In this document: piece after piece, positions 16,710 through 24,471 of the stretch | Layout of the letters: the number at the start of each line of letters is the position of its first letter | Position numbering within the stretch: position 1 is the first letter of the stretch | NCBI GenBank assembly: GCA_023431385.1 | Contig: JAEYWA010000211.1 | Span: 1 to 31,330 of the forward strand | Reading direction: 5' to 3' | Origin: Bacillota bacterium | Lineage (GTDB): Bacteria > Bacillota > Clostridia > Acetivibrionales > DSM-1351 | DNA: 31,330 nucleotides | The notes under the pieces: model-generated | Told to the model about the DNA's origin: nothing | Databases searched by the model: none | The model's input: the letters and a program-made list of their open reading frames with translations, nothing else | Translations under genes and position numbers: made by a program

Positions 16710-16775
16710 ATTAACCTCCCAAGCTGCTGAAGTGGCCTCGATAACTTAGTGGCTTTGACACTTTAGAATTCCCTT

Positions 16776-17162
16776 TTACGGCATTAGCTTAACAACCAGG
16801 TCCAGAAGGGAGGATATTATCGGAACCGCAAGAATCACAATAGTTACTTTCCCAGCCAGTTCAATTTTTGATGCAATTGAAGTTTCTCCGGCATCCTTGC
16901 ATACCTCGGCTCCAAACTCGGCAATATATGCAATACCAACTATTTTCAATAGAATGGTTATGTATGTGGTATCTATATCAGCCTTTTTGCTGAAGGCTTT
17001 TATAAAATCAATAACCGATGTAAGCTTGACCACAATAATTATAAATATCAGCAGCCCTGTTACTATGCTGACCTGCAGTGCGATTTCAGGCTTCTGCTGT
17101 TTGATTGTAACCGATAATATAACGGCTACAATGCCAATGCAGACTATTTGAAGTATATCCAT
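16776..17162 (-). CDS. spoIIIAD: Stage III sporulation protein AD
   Basis: Small membrane protein, 128 residues, of the SpoIIIAC/AD family. Four hydrophobic segments (about 2-20, 27-48, 66-83 and 104-126) surround the conserved polar stretch AEFGAEVCKDAGETSIASKIELAGK. It is presumed to sit with SpoIIIAC and AE in the mother-cell membrane. The ATG at 17162 has GAGGG about ten bases upstream, a rather long spacing. Confidence 0.93.
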   Translation of the reverse strand: MDILQIVCIGIVAVILSVTIKQQKPEIALQVSIVTGLLIFIIIVVKLTSVIDFIKAFSKKADIDTTYITILLKIVGIAYIAEFGAEVCKDAGETSIASKIELAGKVTIVILAVPIISSLLDLVVKLMP

Positions 17163-17232
17163 AGCATCTGTACCCTCATAAATTTCACCTTAAGTTCTTG
17201 TTTATTACTCACAGTTCTCCATAATTAATGTA

Positions 17233-17427
17233 TTAAAACTGAAACATGGTTTTTACGGCTGCAAACAGACCTGCTATTTCCTTTGAAACCATCATTAGCA
17301 CTACAACAATGCCGGCCAGTGTTGTCATCATAGCCTGTTCTTCCCTTCCGGACCTTATAAGCACCTGATTAAGTACTGATACAAGAATTCCTATGGCTGC
17401 TATTTTAAAGATTAAATCCACACTCAT
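17233..17427 (-). CDS. spoIIIAC: Stage III sporulation protein AC
   Basis: A 64-residue protein with two membrane segments (about 3-22 and 32-58) and the family motif VLIRSGREEQAMMTTLAGIV. It is homologous to the front half of SpoIIIAD. The ATG at 17427 follows AAGGAGG. A perfect hairpin abuts the ribosome binding site (17440-17454). Confidence 0.93.
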   Translation of the reverse strand: MSVDLIFKIAAIGILVSVLNQVLIRSGREEQAMMTTLAGIVVVLMMVSKEIAGLFAAVKTMFQF

Positions 17428-17439
17428 TGCTACCTCCTT

Positions 17440-17454
17440 AGCTGCAATGCAGCT
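17440..17454 (-). promoter_or_regulatory. Hairpin directly 5' of the spoIIIAC ribosome binding site
   Basis: A perfect palindrome AGCTGCA/TGCAGCT with one central base ends where AAGGAGG begins. It matches the layout before spoIIIAF and recN. The short centre means several inner pairs must open to form a loop. Confidence 0.4.
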
Positions 17455-17489
17455 TTATAAATATGAGACCACATTGTAAAACAACTATA

Positions 17490-18008
17490 TTAAAACAATA
17501 TAACTGTTATAGCTAAACCGCTTAAAACCCCGAGGCTCCTATACATTTTTTCGTTCTTACGCTTCATTTCCTCGGATTTTACTTCCTGAAGCTTAAGCTG
17601 AGAGGTAACAAGTTTAATGTTATTTAGCTGTCCTTCAAGATCAGAGCTTCCCAGCATTTTACCAAAGGTAACAAGAATCTCCTTGTCCTCTTTATTTAAT
17701 GATAATTTTATATAATTTTCATTAACAGCATTCTCCCAGGCTTTATCCGCTGTTACTCCACCAGCTACCAAATTTTCAGCTGCAGCTTTAAAGATTATAG
17801 CTGCCGTCAGATTGGAGTTTTGATATATTCTAAGGAAAGCCTCATACAGCAGATTTGACAAATAACTTATTTCATTTTCAAACATTTGAAATAAAGCCTG
17901 TAATTCACGAAGGGTTCTGGGTCGTTTAGCACAATCTGCCGCTAAAGAAAACCCTATCAGGCTTGTTGCACCTACTAGTGCTGCTGCACCTATTATTTTA
18001 AAAATCAT
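17490..18008 (-). CDS. spoIIIAB: Stage III sporulation protein AB
   Basis: Membrane protein of 172 residues with helices at both ends (about 3-22 and 155-172) and a helical soluble core including KRPRTLRELQALFQMFENEI, which recalls GspF-like platform proteins. It probably partners the SpoIIIAA ATPase. The ATG at 18008 shares one base with the spoIIIAA stop (TGATG), and AGGAGG lies eight bases upstream inside spoIIIAA, so translation is coupled. Confidence 0.93.
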   Translation of the reverse strand: MIFKIIGAAALVGATSLIGFSLAADCAKRPRTLRELQALFQMFENEISYLSNLLYEAFLRIYQNSNLTAAIIFKAAAENLVAGGVTADKAWENAVNENYIKLSLNKEDKEILVTFGKMLGSSDLEGQLNNIKLVTSQLKLQEVKSEEMKRKNEKMYRSLGVLSGLAITVILF

Positions 18009-18982
18009 CAGCAACACCTCCTATAAATGACCGCTAATTGCGAATCAATCACTTCCTCAAGAGTTCCCGGGCCGTTGTTGGAACTAAGTACAATATATCT
18101 TTCAAAGGTTCCTGCTTTTATAAGAGCAAGAAGCTCTTCGCGCATCTTCAACTCTGAAATATTGTATCCGTGAGCCGAAGCTATAATTTTCACCCCCGAA
18201 TTAAGCACCTTCATAATGGCATCCTTATCACCCCGGGTACCGATTTCATCGGTTATGATAATATTTGGCGACATACTTCTCAGAAGCATTTCCATCCCAG
18301 GAGCCTTTGGACAGCTATCCATTACGTCTGTCCTGAAACCGACATCATTTTGCGGAATTCCTTTACTGCATGCTGCAATTTCAGATCGTTCATCAACTAT
18401 ACCAATTTTCAAGCCCACAAAATCAAGCTCTTCCAGACCATTGCTCAAATTTTTGGAGACATCTCTCAGAATCGTTGTTTTTCCACACTGGGGAGGGCCG
18501 ATTATCAGGGTATTATATATGTCATTATTGTTTTTTATTATGTACCTTATCAGATGGCTGGAGCAGCCGGAGATTTCTTTTGCTACTCTGATGTTTAATC
18601 CATTGAAATCTTTTATATTTCTGATCTGTCCCTCCTGAAGTATCACCCGGCCGCTAAGACCTACCCTATGCCCTCCCTTGAGGGTTATAAACCCGGATTT
18701 GATCTCGTCCTGAAAGGCATATACGGAATTTTCACTCATTAATTCAACGGACTTAATTATTTCACTTTGTGTAACAATATAAGCAGCTTTTGAATCCTTT
18801 GATAATTCTCCGTCAGCTGTTACAAACAAATCTCTATTCCTGTAATAAGCCATCAAAGGTTTTCCCGCTCTCATTCGTATTTCCTGAAGATTGTCCAACT
18901 TCTCTGTATCCATCTTCATTAGAATTACCTTTATGCTTTGTATCAAATAGGGCATAATGTCATTTTGAACCCCTTTAATCAT
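18008..18982 (-). CDS. spoIIIAA: Stage III sporulation protein AA (ATPase)
   Basis: Cytosolic ATPase of the secretion-ATPase/RecA-like type that powers the SpoIIIA channel in the mother cell. The 324 residues carry Walker A GPPQCGKT (162-169) and Walker B IIITDEIGT (241-249, glutamate 246). The N-terminal domain includes the conserved EIRMRAGKP (34-42) and the stretch FITLKGGHRVGLSGRV. The ATG at 18982 follows AGGAGATG. It is the first gene of the operon and is preceded by a strongly structured leader. Confidence 0.96.
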   Translation of the reverse strand: MIKGVQNDIMPYLIQSIKVILMKMDTEKLDNLQEIRMRAGKPLMAYYRNRDLFVTADGELSKDSKAAYIVTQSEIIKSVELMSENSVYAFQDEIKSGFITLKGGHRVGLSGRVILQEGQIRNIKDFNGLNIRVAKEISGCSSHLIRYIIKNNNDIYNTLIIGPPQCGKTTILRDVSKNLSNGLEELDFVGLKIGIVDERSEIAACSKGIPQNDVGFRTDVMDSCPKAPGMEMLLRSMSPNIIITDEIGTRGDKDAIMKVLNSGVKIIASAHGYNISELKMREELLALIKAGTFERYIVLSSNNGPGTLEEVIDSQLAVIYRRCC

Positions 18983-19013
18983 ATGTATACATCTCCTAAA
19001 TTAAGTTATTTAT

Positions 19014-19163
19014 AACGCCTCAATTCAAAGTAAATTTCCCGGTTGTAGAAAAATTTACTCACATTAGCAGCGTTTCAACAAGGCAAGAGATATCCTCACC
19101 GCCTGAAAGCCAGATGGCAATCCACTACTTAATAGAAGCGAGGGATATTTTTTTAGCCTTGTT
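19014..19163 (-). promoter_or_regulatory. Structured leader upstream of spoIIIAA
   Basis: Two nested folds fill the leader. The distal fold (19077-19163, 87 nt) is closed by perfect 8-bp arms AACAAGGC/GCCTTGTT, with a second helix ATATCC-CTC/GAG-GATAT inside. The proximal fold (19014-19074) is closed by AACGC/GCGTT with a perfect 8-bp GTAAATTT/AAATTTAC stem. Minus strand GTCATAA (at about 19190-19196) resembles the -35 of SigE promoters but no good -10 follows. The fold matches no riboswitch class I can recall. It could instead be a palindromic repeat element. Confidence 0.5.
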
Positions 19164-19211
19164 ATATATATTAGGCTTTGTCCAAGTTTATGACATAAAA
19201 AATTTTAGAAG

Positions 19212-19244
19212 AAAAAAGGACACATCAGCCTAAGCTGTGCATCC
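19212..19244 (-). terminator. Terminator of the lipoprotein-gntR-ABC operon
   Basis: On the minus strand GGATGCACAGC pairs with GCTGATGTGTCC (one bulged base, two G-U pairs) around a TTAG loop and runs straight into TTTTTT. It follows the small frame ending at 19274 by 30 bases and protects the spoIIIAA leader from read-through. Confidence 0.85.
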
Positions 19245-19273
19245 ATTATTATTCTGAAATTCACTTATATATT

Positions 19274-19381
19274 TTAACTAAAAGCTCTTAAATTAGTCTT
19301 TATGACTTCATTTAATTTATCTTCCAGTTGGAAGTTTTTATCATATACCCCTTTTTTCCAGTCTGGTTGTAATTTATCCAA
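19274..19381 (-). CDS. Possible 35-residue protein or gene remnant after the ABC permease
   Basis: From a TTG at 19381 an open frame gives MDKLQPDWKKGVYDKNFQLE and 15 more residues ending LRAFS. It is charged, with a protein-like composition and a predicted amphipathic helix. There is no good ribosome binding site and a TAG precedes the TTG, so it may be the tail of a lost gene. It lies between the permease stop and the operon terminator. I do not recognise it. Confidence 0.3.
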   Translation of the reverse strand: MDKLQPDWKKGVYDKNFQLEDKLNEVIKTNLRAFS

Positions 19382-19417
19382 CTACTTATTGTTTATATAA
19401 GCTGTAAAAACTGTTGC

Positions 19418-20236
19418 TTATTTTAGCGACACCTTGTCTTTCATATTCCTTGAGGTTATATGGAACAGGACACAAACCATAACTATTTCAAAAATATATC
19501 CTCCAAGACCAATAATTACACTTGTTGGCTGTGCTCCATTAATAGTTTCCAACAAATAGCCGAACATATTTTTAGAGGTTATAGATGTACTGATTGTATC
19601 TAAAAAATTCATCTCCACTGAGAGTGGAACAAAAATAGTGAGTACGGCCTCTAATATTTGCAATATTATATTAGTGACAATGTATATCAGAAATGCACCT
19701 GCAACACCTAAGTGGTGGAAGGTTGACCTGTTTGAGATTGTTATTGCAAAGAAAATCTGACATAGAAAATACAGAGTTGCCAGCAAAGCTACCGGAATTA
19801 TATAATAAATTCCTTTATCCAATCCCAATTTTGTCAATTCTCCAACTATTATCGATAATTCCCCCATAACTCCCAAACCGTACATACTGGTATATAAAGC
19901 CCCTATACTTACACCATAACTCAATATCATCCAAAAAAATGAAACTATAGTTTTTGAAGTTAATAGCTTATAAGGCTTAACAGGCAGTGTAAACATAAGA
20001 TACCCTTCATTTGAAAAAAGGTTTTTATAGAATCTCATAACTATGATTACAAAGGTTATGACTGAAACTGCAATACCCAATAGCAGTAGTAATGCTGACG
20101 TAGTTACCTGAAACCATTTAATATTTAATGCCTTTGCTGAAAGTACCATTCCCGCAAAAATAAGTGTAATCAAATAAAAGAACGGAATGATACGGGCAGT
20201 ATCTTTAAATTCATATTTCAATAATTTGGTTAACAT
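19418..20236 (-). CDS. ABC-2 type transporter permease
   Basis: Membrane subunit of an ABC exporter, 272 residues with six hydrophobic segments (near 16-38, 46-68, 95-120, 143-165, 178-203 and 240-262). A soluble loop contains NEGYLMFTLPVKPYKLLTSK, the usual coupling-type motif of YtrB/BcrA-linked permeases. The ATG at 20236 lies within the ATPase gene (7-base overlap), with AGGAGG upstream. It functions with the ATPase below. The substrate is unknown; related GntR-linked systems respond to cell-envelope antibiotics. Confidence 0.88.
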   Translation of the reverse strand: MLTKLLKYEFKDTARIIPFFYLITLIFAGMVLSAKALNIKWFQVTTSALLLLLGIAVSVITFVIIVMRFYKNLFSNEGYLMFTLPVKPYKLLTSKTIVSFFWMILSYGVSIGALYTSMYGLGVMGELSIIVGELTKLGLDKGIYYIIPVALLATLYFLCQIFFAITISNRSTFHHLGVAGAFLIYIVTNIILQILEAVLTIFVPLSVEMNFLDTISTSITSKNMFGYLLETINGAQPTSVIIGLGGYIFEIVMVCVLFHITSRNMKDKVSLK

Positions 20237-20928
20237 TTAAATACCTCCTCAAATATTTCTACTACCGGCCTACCATTTTTTTCACGTATATTATCCACAG
20301 TATCGTCAATCAATATTCTACTGTCTCCGATCATAATAACTCTATCAAAAATTCTTTCGACGTCATTAATCAGGTGTGTTGATATAAGTACTACTGCATC
20401 TTCTGAGTAATTGTTGAGAATTATATCAAGCATTGCTTTTCTGGAAGCCGGATCCAATCCTCCCAATGGTTCATCAAGCAAATAAATTTTTGCTTTTCTG
20501 GACATTACAAGTATGAGCTGAACCTTTTCCTGCATACCTTTAGACATACTCTTTATTTTCTGATTGGCGTCAAGCTTAAACTGCTTCAACATCTCTTCAG
20601 CTTTATTTCTGTCAAAATCCGTATAGAAATCCTCGAATAAATCCAGTGCATCCTTCGGTCTATAATTATCGGGTAAATAGGTTTTCTCCGGAAGGTAGGA
20701 TATTATAGCTTTTGTGTATTCACCGGGTTCATTTCCATCAATCAAAACCTTCCCGCTGTAATCATTAATTAAACCTGCAATTATTTTTATTACAGATGTT
20801 TTTCCACAGCCATTTGGCCCTAGAAGACCTATAATCGTTCCTTTTTCAATTGATAGAGATACGTTATTTAAAACTACTTTTGAACCATAAATCTTTTTTA
20901 GTGAGTCTATTTGAATTATATTGTTCAT
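20230..20928 (-). CDS. ABC transporter ATP-binding protein
   Basis: ATPase of 232 residues with Walker A GPNGCGKTS (about 35-43), signature SKGMQEK (about 133-139) in place of the commoner LSGGQ, and Walker B KIYLLDEPLGGLD, followed by the switch histidine in STHLINDVE. A KGMQ/KGM-type signature is usual in ABC-2 exporters of the YtrB/CcmA group. Its ATG overlaps the gntR stop (ATGA). It pairs with the permease that overlaps its 3' end. Confidence 0.93.
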   Translation of the reverse strand: MNNIIQIDSLKKIYGSKVVLNNVSLSIEKGTIIGLLGPNGCGKTSVIKIIAGLINDYSGKVLIDGNEPGEYTKAIISYLPEKTYLPDNYRPKDALDLFEDFYTDFDRNKAEEMLKQFKLDANQKIKSMSKGMQEKVQLILVMSRKAKIYLLDEPLGGLDPASRKAMLDIILNNYSEDAVVLISTHLINDVERIFDRVIMIGDSRILIDDTVDNIREKNGRPVVEIFEEVFKC

Positions 20929-21308
20929 TCTTCAGCTTCCTCCTTTTTTGGATTTGATTTGTTTGCAACTATATTCACAATTTCTTCATTTTTAAATCCT
21001 AGCTTTTGCATGGCGTTGTAATATTTATCAGTATACTCGTTAGCCATTTCATGTCTGGCCTGCAAAATCTTTTGCTGGTCCTGTGAAACAAACCTTCCCG
21101 AAGTTCTTTCGGAATAAAGCAGACCAGCTCTCTCAAGTTCAGCTAAAGCTCTTTGTATAGTATTCGGATTTACTGAAAACTCCACTGCCAAGTCCCTTAC
21201 AGACTGTAGCCTTTGCCCTGGCTCCCACACACCTGATGCAATTTTAAGTTTGACATCATCCATAATTTGAAGATATATCGGAACATTTGATGAAAAATCG
21301 TTCGCCAT
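20925..21308 (-). CDS. GntR-family (YtrA-type) repressor
   Basis: A short GntR regulator of 127 residues: the winged helix (about 10-72, with PIYLQIMDDVKLKIASG and SVNPNTIQRALAELERAGLL) is followed by a brief helical dimerisation tail, as in the YtrA subfamily. Such proteins repress their own ABC-transporter operons. I chose the ATG at 21308 after AGAGGTG; an upstream GTG lies in that site. The near-perfect palindrome at 21841-21882 on the operon promoter is the probable operator. Confidence 0.92.
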   Translation of the reverse strand: MANDFSSNVPIYLQIMDDVKLKIASGVWEPGQRLQSVRDLAVEFSVNPNTIQRALAELERAGLLYSERTSGRFVSQDQQKILQARHEMANEYTDKYYNAMQKLGFKNEEIVNIVANKSNPKKEEAEE

Positions 21309-21359
21309 TGTTAACACCTCTTTACTAATTCCATAATCTTGTCCTGTTTATTCGGTTCT

Positions 21360-21818
21360 TTAACGTTCTCTTTTATCAAAAGGATTATTTTTATTGACCT
21401 TATCCCAGGTTATATTAAATTTGCCTTTATGATTCTCTCCTGTAGCTGTAATTTTATATTTTCCAGGTTTATCAATATGGAGTTTAAAATCAGAGGTCGG
21501 AATCTCCTTTCCCTCATATATGTTTTCACTTTCTTCACTCTTTGATTTTTTACCACTCTTAGCTTCAGTTTCCCTGACAACAGTAAGTCCAAGCTTTCCT
21601 TCTTTAGATACTATTGAAACGTCTACTTCGTATTCTTCACCTTCCTCTATATTAAACACTGATGTCTTATACCCATTGAATTTTTCATATGACATTGACA
21701 TCTTTGAAAATGTACTTATTTCCACAGATTTAGTCGCTGAGTAACTGCCATAAGTACAGCCTGAAATCAAAGCAAGTGAAAGAATCAGTGTAAACATAAC
21801 CCATATTTTAATTTTCAT
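21360..21818 (-). CDS. Small lipoprotein of unknown function
   Basis: A 152-residue protein with a lipoprotein signal: KIK head, hydrophobic core, and lipobox ISGC with cysteine 21. The mature part is beta-rich and lysine/glutamate-rich, with a middle stretch of K, S and E and an ending like a small beta-sandwich (GKYKITATGENHKGKFNITW). I recognise no family. It is the first gene of the gntR-ABC operon, 51 bases before gntR, so it may sense or bind the ligand of the transporter. GAGAGGG precedes its ATG. Confidence 0.8.
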   Translation of the reverse strand: MKIKIWVMFTLILSLALISGCTYGSYSATKSVEISTFSKMSMSYEKFNGYKTSVFNIEEGEEYEVDVSIVSKEGKLGLTVVRETEAKSGKKSKSEESENIYEGKEIPTSDFKLHIDKPGKYKITATGENHKGKFNITWDKVNKNNPFDKRER

Positions 21819-21840
21819 AATATTATTCCCTCTCTTGTTA

Positions 21841-21882
21841 AATTGTATTATTGTATTAATCTCTTAATACAATAATACAATT
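21841..21882. promoter_or_regulatory. Probable GntR operator: perfect 19-bp inverted repeat
   Basis: Arms of 19 bases (21841-21859 and 21864-21882) are exact reverse complements around a TCTC centre. Each arm is itself a direct repeat of ATTGTATT. The palindrome covers the -10 box and the start site of the operon promoter, as expected for an autoregulating YtrA-type repressor. Binding is inferred. Confidence 0.75.
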
Positions 21883-21900
21883 ATGCTTTTATATTGTCAA
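21872..21900 (-). promoter_or_regulatory. Near-consensus SigA promoter of the lipoprotein-gntR-ABC operon
   Basis: Minus strand TTGACA (21895-21900, 6 of 6) and TATTAT (21872-21877, 5 of 6) with a 17-base spacer. Such a strong promoter needs a repressor, in line with the overlapping palindrome. Confidence 0.85.
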
Positions 21901-21940
21901 TAATAAAAAGCATAAGAATTGATAATTATTTATATAGTAC

Positions 21941-21976
21941 AAAAAATCCAATAAGAGAGTATCTTACTGGATTTTT
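21941..21976. terminator. Bidirectional terminator after the CD1247-like gene
   Basis: Arms AAAAAATCCA-TAAGA and TCTTA-TGGATTTTTT, with one mismatch, enclose a 5-base loop and give T runs on both strands. It ends the efp/CD1247-like transcript ahead of the gntR operon promoter. Confidence 0.85.
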
Positions 21977-22046
21977 TATTTTAATAAATGAAATTCCATG
22001 CAAAAAAAACTGCCAACCAACAGGTCAGCAGTCTTTAATTTAATAA

Positions 22047-22475
22047 TTATTCTTTATCATGATCATGATTACAACCACAGTCGCAGTCATCATCTTCACA
22101 GTCGCAGTCACAATCCCATTCCAGTTCAATTTTCTTGTGGCAATGGGGACACTCTATTGACTCAGCATCTTCATCGATTAGGTCAAGGTCAACTTCCATT
22201 TCTTCACCACAGTAGGGGCATTCTATTTCCTGGAATTCCATCTCATCTTCATCTTCATACACTATCTTTTCGAGTTCGGCAAGATCCTCATCAATACCAT
22301 CAACCTGCTCGCACATCTCGTCCTGAATTTCCTCAACGTCCTCAATTGCAAGGGCAATGTCATCCAAAACATCAATGATAGCGGTAAAAAGCTTGCCTTC
22401 ATTTGTTGTCTCATCAATTTTCATACCCTCTGCCAAGCCTTTTATGAAAGCAACACGTTCACTAATGTAACTCAT
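22047..22475 (-). CDS. CD1247-type acidic zinc-ribbon protein
   Basis: A 142-residue, very acidic cytosolic protein. The N-terminal part (MSYISERVAFIKGLAEGMKI) is the helical CD1247 N-terminal domain seen widely in clostridia. An acidic coiled region follows, then a zinc ribbon from CPYC (86-89) and CPHC (109-112). The last 22 residues are almost only C, D, E and H (DCDCDCEDDDCDCGCNHDHD). The ATG at 22475 has AGGAGG. It sits 33 bases after efp. The function is unknown; metal binding is likely from the residues. Confidence 0.82.
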   Translation of the reverse strand: MSYISERVAFIKGLAEGMKIDETTNEGKLFTAIIDVLDDIALAIEDVEEIQDEMCEQVDGIDEDLAELEKIVYEDEDEMEFQEIECPYCGEEMEVDLDLIDEDAESIECPHCHKKIELEWDCDCDCEDDDCDCGCNHDHDKE

Positions 22476-22508
22476 AATCCTACCTCCTCATTTTTAGTTG
22501 AGTTATGT

Positions 22509-23072
22509 TTATTTATTGACTCTTTCCATGTACTCATTTGTTCTAGTGTCAATTCTGATTATATCTCCAGTATTGACAAAAAGGGGAACTTTTATTACAG
22601 CACCTGTTTCAACAGTAGCAGGTTTGGTGGCACCGGTAGCAGTATCACCCTTAAAGCCAGGGTCAGTCTGGGTAACTTCGAGCTCAACAAAAGTAGGTGG
22701 TTCAATACCAAATACATTTCCTTTGTGTGAGAGTATTCTTACTACTTCATTTTCCTTTACAAGATCAAGAGTGTTTCCTATTGAGGCCTTGTTTATGGGT
22801 ATCTGCTCATAGGATTCAACATCCATAAAGTAGTACAAATCTCCATCATTGTAGAGATACTGCATATCTTTTCTCTCAATGTGAGCTTTTGGCATCTTAT
22901 CTGTTGGGTTAAAAGTTCTTTCAACTGTAGCACCTGTAACAATATTTTTCAGCTTTGTTCTAACAAAAGCAGCTCCTTTTCCGGGTTTAACGTGCTGAAA
23001 TTCAACTACCTGAAAGATATTATTATCCAATTCAAAAGTTACGCCGTTTTTAAAATCACCTGCTACTATCAT
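22509..23072 (-). CDS. efp: Elongation factor P
   Basis: Relieves ribosome stalling at polyproline stretches. The 187 residues contain three beta-barrel domains. The tip loop of domain I is KPGKG with lysine 32, the residue modified in other species; this lysine loop type is modified with 5-aminopentanol in Bacillus. The C-terminal FVNTGDIIRIDTRTNEYMER is the standard end. GGAGG precedes the ATG. A TATAAT in the 200-base gap upstream (minus strand, near 23155-23160) may be its promoter -10. Confidence 0.97.
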   Translation of the reverse strand: MIVAGDFKNGVTFELDNNIFQVVEFQHVKPGKGAAFVRTKLKNIVTGATVERTFNPTDKMPKAHIERKDMQYLYNDGDLYYFMDVESYEQIPINKASIGNTLDLVKENEVVRILSHKGNVFGIEPPTFVELEVTQTDPGFKGDTATGATKPATVETGAVIKVPLFVNTGDIIRIDTRTNEYMERVNK

Positions 23073-23274
23073 ATCTTACCTCCATGATATAAATAAATAT
23101 ACGTTTTATAAATTAAAAAATTCCATAAAAACTTATTATGTTTAATTCTATCCTAGATTATATTAAATTAATTTTTCATATAAGGCAAGAGAAATTTTCA
23201 TTTTGATGGTTTAATATAGTATTTTACTTCCTTTTATTCTTAGTTTCCGGCAGGAATATAAACTTTATCTGTTA

Positions 23275-24360
23275 TTACAAAATAATTATATCTTTTGGGG
23301 CTTTTGTCAAAATCTGAGGGTTATTGCCTCTAATAATAATAGTATCTTCAATTCTGACTCCCCCTAAACCCTCAACATATATTCCAGGTTCAACAGTTAC
23401 TGCCATATTGTTTTCTAGAACCTTATCCCCGCCAATTGATAGTCTGGGGTTCTCATGTATTTCAAGACCCAAACCATGTCCAAGACCATGCCCGAACTTC
23501 CCTTCAAAACCTTTGGAATAAATTATGTCACGCGCTATTTTATCTACTTCCTTGCCTGTTCTTCCACTAATTGCCCCTTTTTCCGAGGTAAGCTGAGCCT
23601 CTAATACTATATTGTAGATGTCAAGCAGCTTTTTGTCAGGTTGACCGAGAAACACCGTTCTAGTTATATCTGAACAATAATGGTTATACAGAGCTCCAAA
23701 ATCAAGGGTAATTGCATCACCCAACTTAAGCTTTTTATCGGAAGCTACACCGTGTGGCATTGAGGATCTGAGCCCTGAGGCAACTATTGTTTCAAAAGAG
23801 GGGCCGGTGGCTCCAAGCTTTTTCATTCTATATTCCAGCTCAGCTGCAACATCAAGTTCGGTAATACCGGGTTTTATCAGTGGGAGTACCTGCATTAGAG
23901 CTTCATCAGCTATTTTTACTGCCTGAGCAATAATTTCTATTTCCTGCTCATCTTTTATACTTCGCATTTCGTCAACAGCTAAGCCAATACCTTTTATTTC
24001 AATATTGCTTAACTTGTTTTTCAGGACACTGTATGAAGAGTAGCTGACAGAATGATCCTCAAATCCGAGAGTTTTTACCTGCTCCGAATTTAATATTTCA
24101 TTGATGGAATCATTTATGTCAGGCTTATGCTGTACGATTTCAAACAAAGGTGCCTGTCTTTTTGATTGCTCCATGTATCTGAAATCTGTAAGCAGGTAAG
24201 CTTTTGTAGCAGTTATCAGCAGGTTTGCAGATGTACCTGTAAAGCCTGACAAATACATGTAGCTTTCTCTTTTTGTTATCAGTGCAGAAGCAAGCTTCAT
24301 TTCATTTAGTTTTGTTCTGAATTTGTTAAGCCTGTTTTCTAGATTTTCTATATTATACAT
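23275..24360 (-). CDS. pepP: M24-family Xaa-Pro aminopeptidase
   Basis: Dinuclear-metal peptidase that removes N-terminal residues before proline. A creatinase-type N-terminal domain (1-130) is followed by the pita-bread catalytic domain with all five metal ligands: D220, D231, H295, E324 and E338, in LDFGALYNHYCSDITRT, GHGLGHGLGLEIHE, VEPGIYVE and VRIEDT. The 361 residues match the YqhT type. The ATG at 24360 has GGAGG. It sits between aroQ and efp exactly as in Bacillus. The efp-side gap (23073-23274) holds nothing else clear. Confidence 0.95.
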   Translation of the reverse strand: MYNIENLENRLNKFRTKLNEMKLASALITKRESYMYLSGFTGTSANLLITATKAYLLTDFRYMEQSKRQAPLFEIVQHKPDINDSINEILNSEQVKTLGFEDHSVSYSSYSVLKNKLSNIEIKGIGLAVDEMRSIKDEQEIEIIAQAVKIADEALMQVLPLIKPGITELDVAAELEYRMKKLGATGPSFETIVASGLRSSMPHGVASDKKLKLGDAITLDFGALYNHYCSDITRTVFLGQPDKKLLDIYNIVLEAQLTSEKGAISGRTGKEVDKIARDIIYSKGFEGKFGHGLGHGLGLEIHENPRLSIGGDKVLENNMAVTVEPGIYVEGLGGVRIEDTIIIRGNNPQILTKAPKDIIIL

Positions 24361-24471
24361 TTGGCTTCCTCCAAAATCCCTGTATCTATGATAAATTCAC
24401 AAATCCTGATTTATATTAATTAATTGTTTATTATTTGTATCCTTACAAATAACTCAGTTAACATATACTGC

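Noticed and set aside
19077..19163. Known riboswitch classes (c-di-GMP I/II, SAM, cobalamin, THF, ydaO)
   Set aside because: The closing helix is clear, but none of the conserved core sequences of these classes could be found on either strand.
19321..19339. CTTCC/GGAAG hairpin followed by five T on the plus strand
   Set aside because: There is no plus-strand gene to terminate and the stem is only 5 bp; it also lies inside the possible 35-codon frame.
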